NCBI RefSeq assembly: GCF_017329605.1
Contig: NZ_JAFMTY010000009.1
Span: 44,108 to 108,107, forward strand
Direction of reading: 5' to 3'
DNA length: 64,000 nt
Source: Alicyclobacillus fructus
GTDB taxonomy: Bacteria; Bacillota; Bacilli; Alicyclobacillales; Alicyclobacillaceae
Position 1 is the stretch's first letter; each line of letters begins with the position of its first letter. A program made the translations under genes and the position numbers. Below are positions 63,916-64,000 of the stretch, in pieces. A model generated the notes under the pieces. The model did not search any database, was not told the origin of the DNA, and saw only the letters and a list, made by a program, of their open reading frames with translations.

Positions 63916-64000
63916 GTCGATTTTCGACGCCACGGGATCATGAAAATGGCGATGTTGCGCGCTACGATGGTGATAAGCAACCACCAGAGCTCGATCCCTC
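63912..64000 (-). CDS. C-terminal fragment of an upstream reading frame (runs off the right edge)
   Basis: Reads GIELWWLLITIVARNIAIF then MIPWRRKST and TGA (63912-63914). One hydrophobic helix and a basic end. It overlaps the next gene's ATG by ATGA. May be the first half of the same YaaH/SatP protein displaced by a frameshift, or the tail of a separate membrane protein. Only 29 codons are visible. Confidence 0.4.
   Translation of the reverse strand, partial: GIELWWLLITIVARNIAIFMIPWRRKST

Overview
The window comes from the chromosome of a GC-rich, endospore-forming member of the Bacillales. Gene content and order follow Bacillus subtilis closely (complete spoIIIA operon, comG operon, spo0B-obg, spoIVFAB, minCD-mreBCD, hemAXCDBL-spoVID, lonA/lonB/clpX/clpP/tig). 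Base composition, frequent GTG/TTG starts and arginine/alanine-rich proteins fit Alicyclobacillus or a close acid- and heat-loving relative. That genus call is inference from composition and synteny; no rRNA gene is present to confirm it. Nearly all genes lie on the minus strand.

Layout, left to right: (1) 0-6.3 kb: accC (partial) and accB, downstream of the eight-gene spoIIIA operon (AA to AH), which builds the mother-cell-to-forespore feeding channel. (2) 6.4-16.4 kb: a 33-residue membrane peptide, efp, aroQ, a histidine phosphatase, the glycine cleavage genes gcvT-gcvPA-gcvPB, divergent yqhH-yqhG, a DnaI-type helicase loader and aroK. (3) 16.4-20.4 kb: the comGA-GG DNA-uptake pseudopilus operon. 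(4) 20.4-21.3 kb: a junction with an orphan JAMM-domain gene and one unrecognised ORF; two segments that are far apart in B. subtilis meet here. (5) 21.3-32 kb: obgE, spo0B-like, rpmA-prp-rplU, spoIVFB-spoIVFA, minD-minC, mreD-mreC-mreB, radC and a membrane protein in the spoIIB position. (6) 32-41.6 kb: a secreted phospholipase C/acid phosphatase-type enzyme, a YabE-like cell-wall protein, murC, folC, and valS with a T-box leader. (7) 41.7-49.7 kb: spoVID and the tetrapyrrole operon hemA-hemX-hemC-hemD-hemB-hemL. (8) 49.8-58.1 kb: engB, lonA, lonB, clpX, clpP, tig. (9) 58.2-64 kb: two tRNA genes, rdgB, murI, a MarR regulator, an acyl-CoA dehydrogenase, a CaiB-type CoA-transferase, an unknown gene and a YaaH/SatP-type membrane protein at the edge.

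No stretch longer than 300 bases lacks a gene. I see no insertion sequence, prophage, CRISPR array or rRNA. Most of the window is housekeeping and developmental core.

The least ordinary feature is a set of RNA hairpins that appear to hide the ribosome-binding sites of stage-specific genes: comGA, spoIVFA and lonB. The last two lie directly downstream of constitutive genes (minD, clpX). At lonB, the sequence that pairs with the ribosome-binding site falls inside the spacer of a near-consensus sigma-F promoter. A transcript started there would lack the inhibitory arm, while read-through from clpX would carry it. Other points of note are an exact 15-bp tandem repeat in spoVID, a possible Pho box before the secreted phosphoesterase, the absence of comC and maf from their usual neighbourhood, and several small unrecognised membrane proteins.
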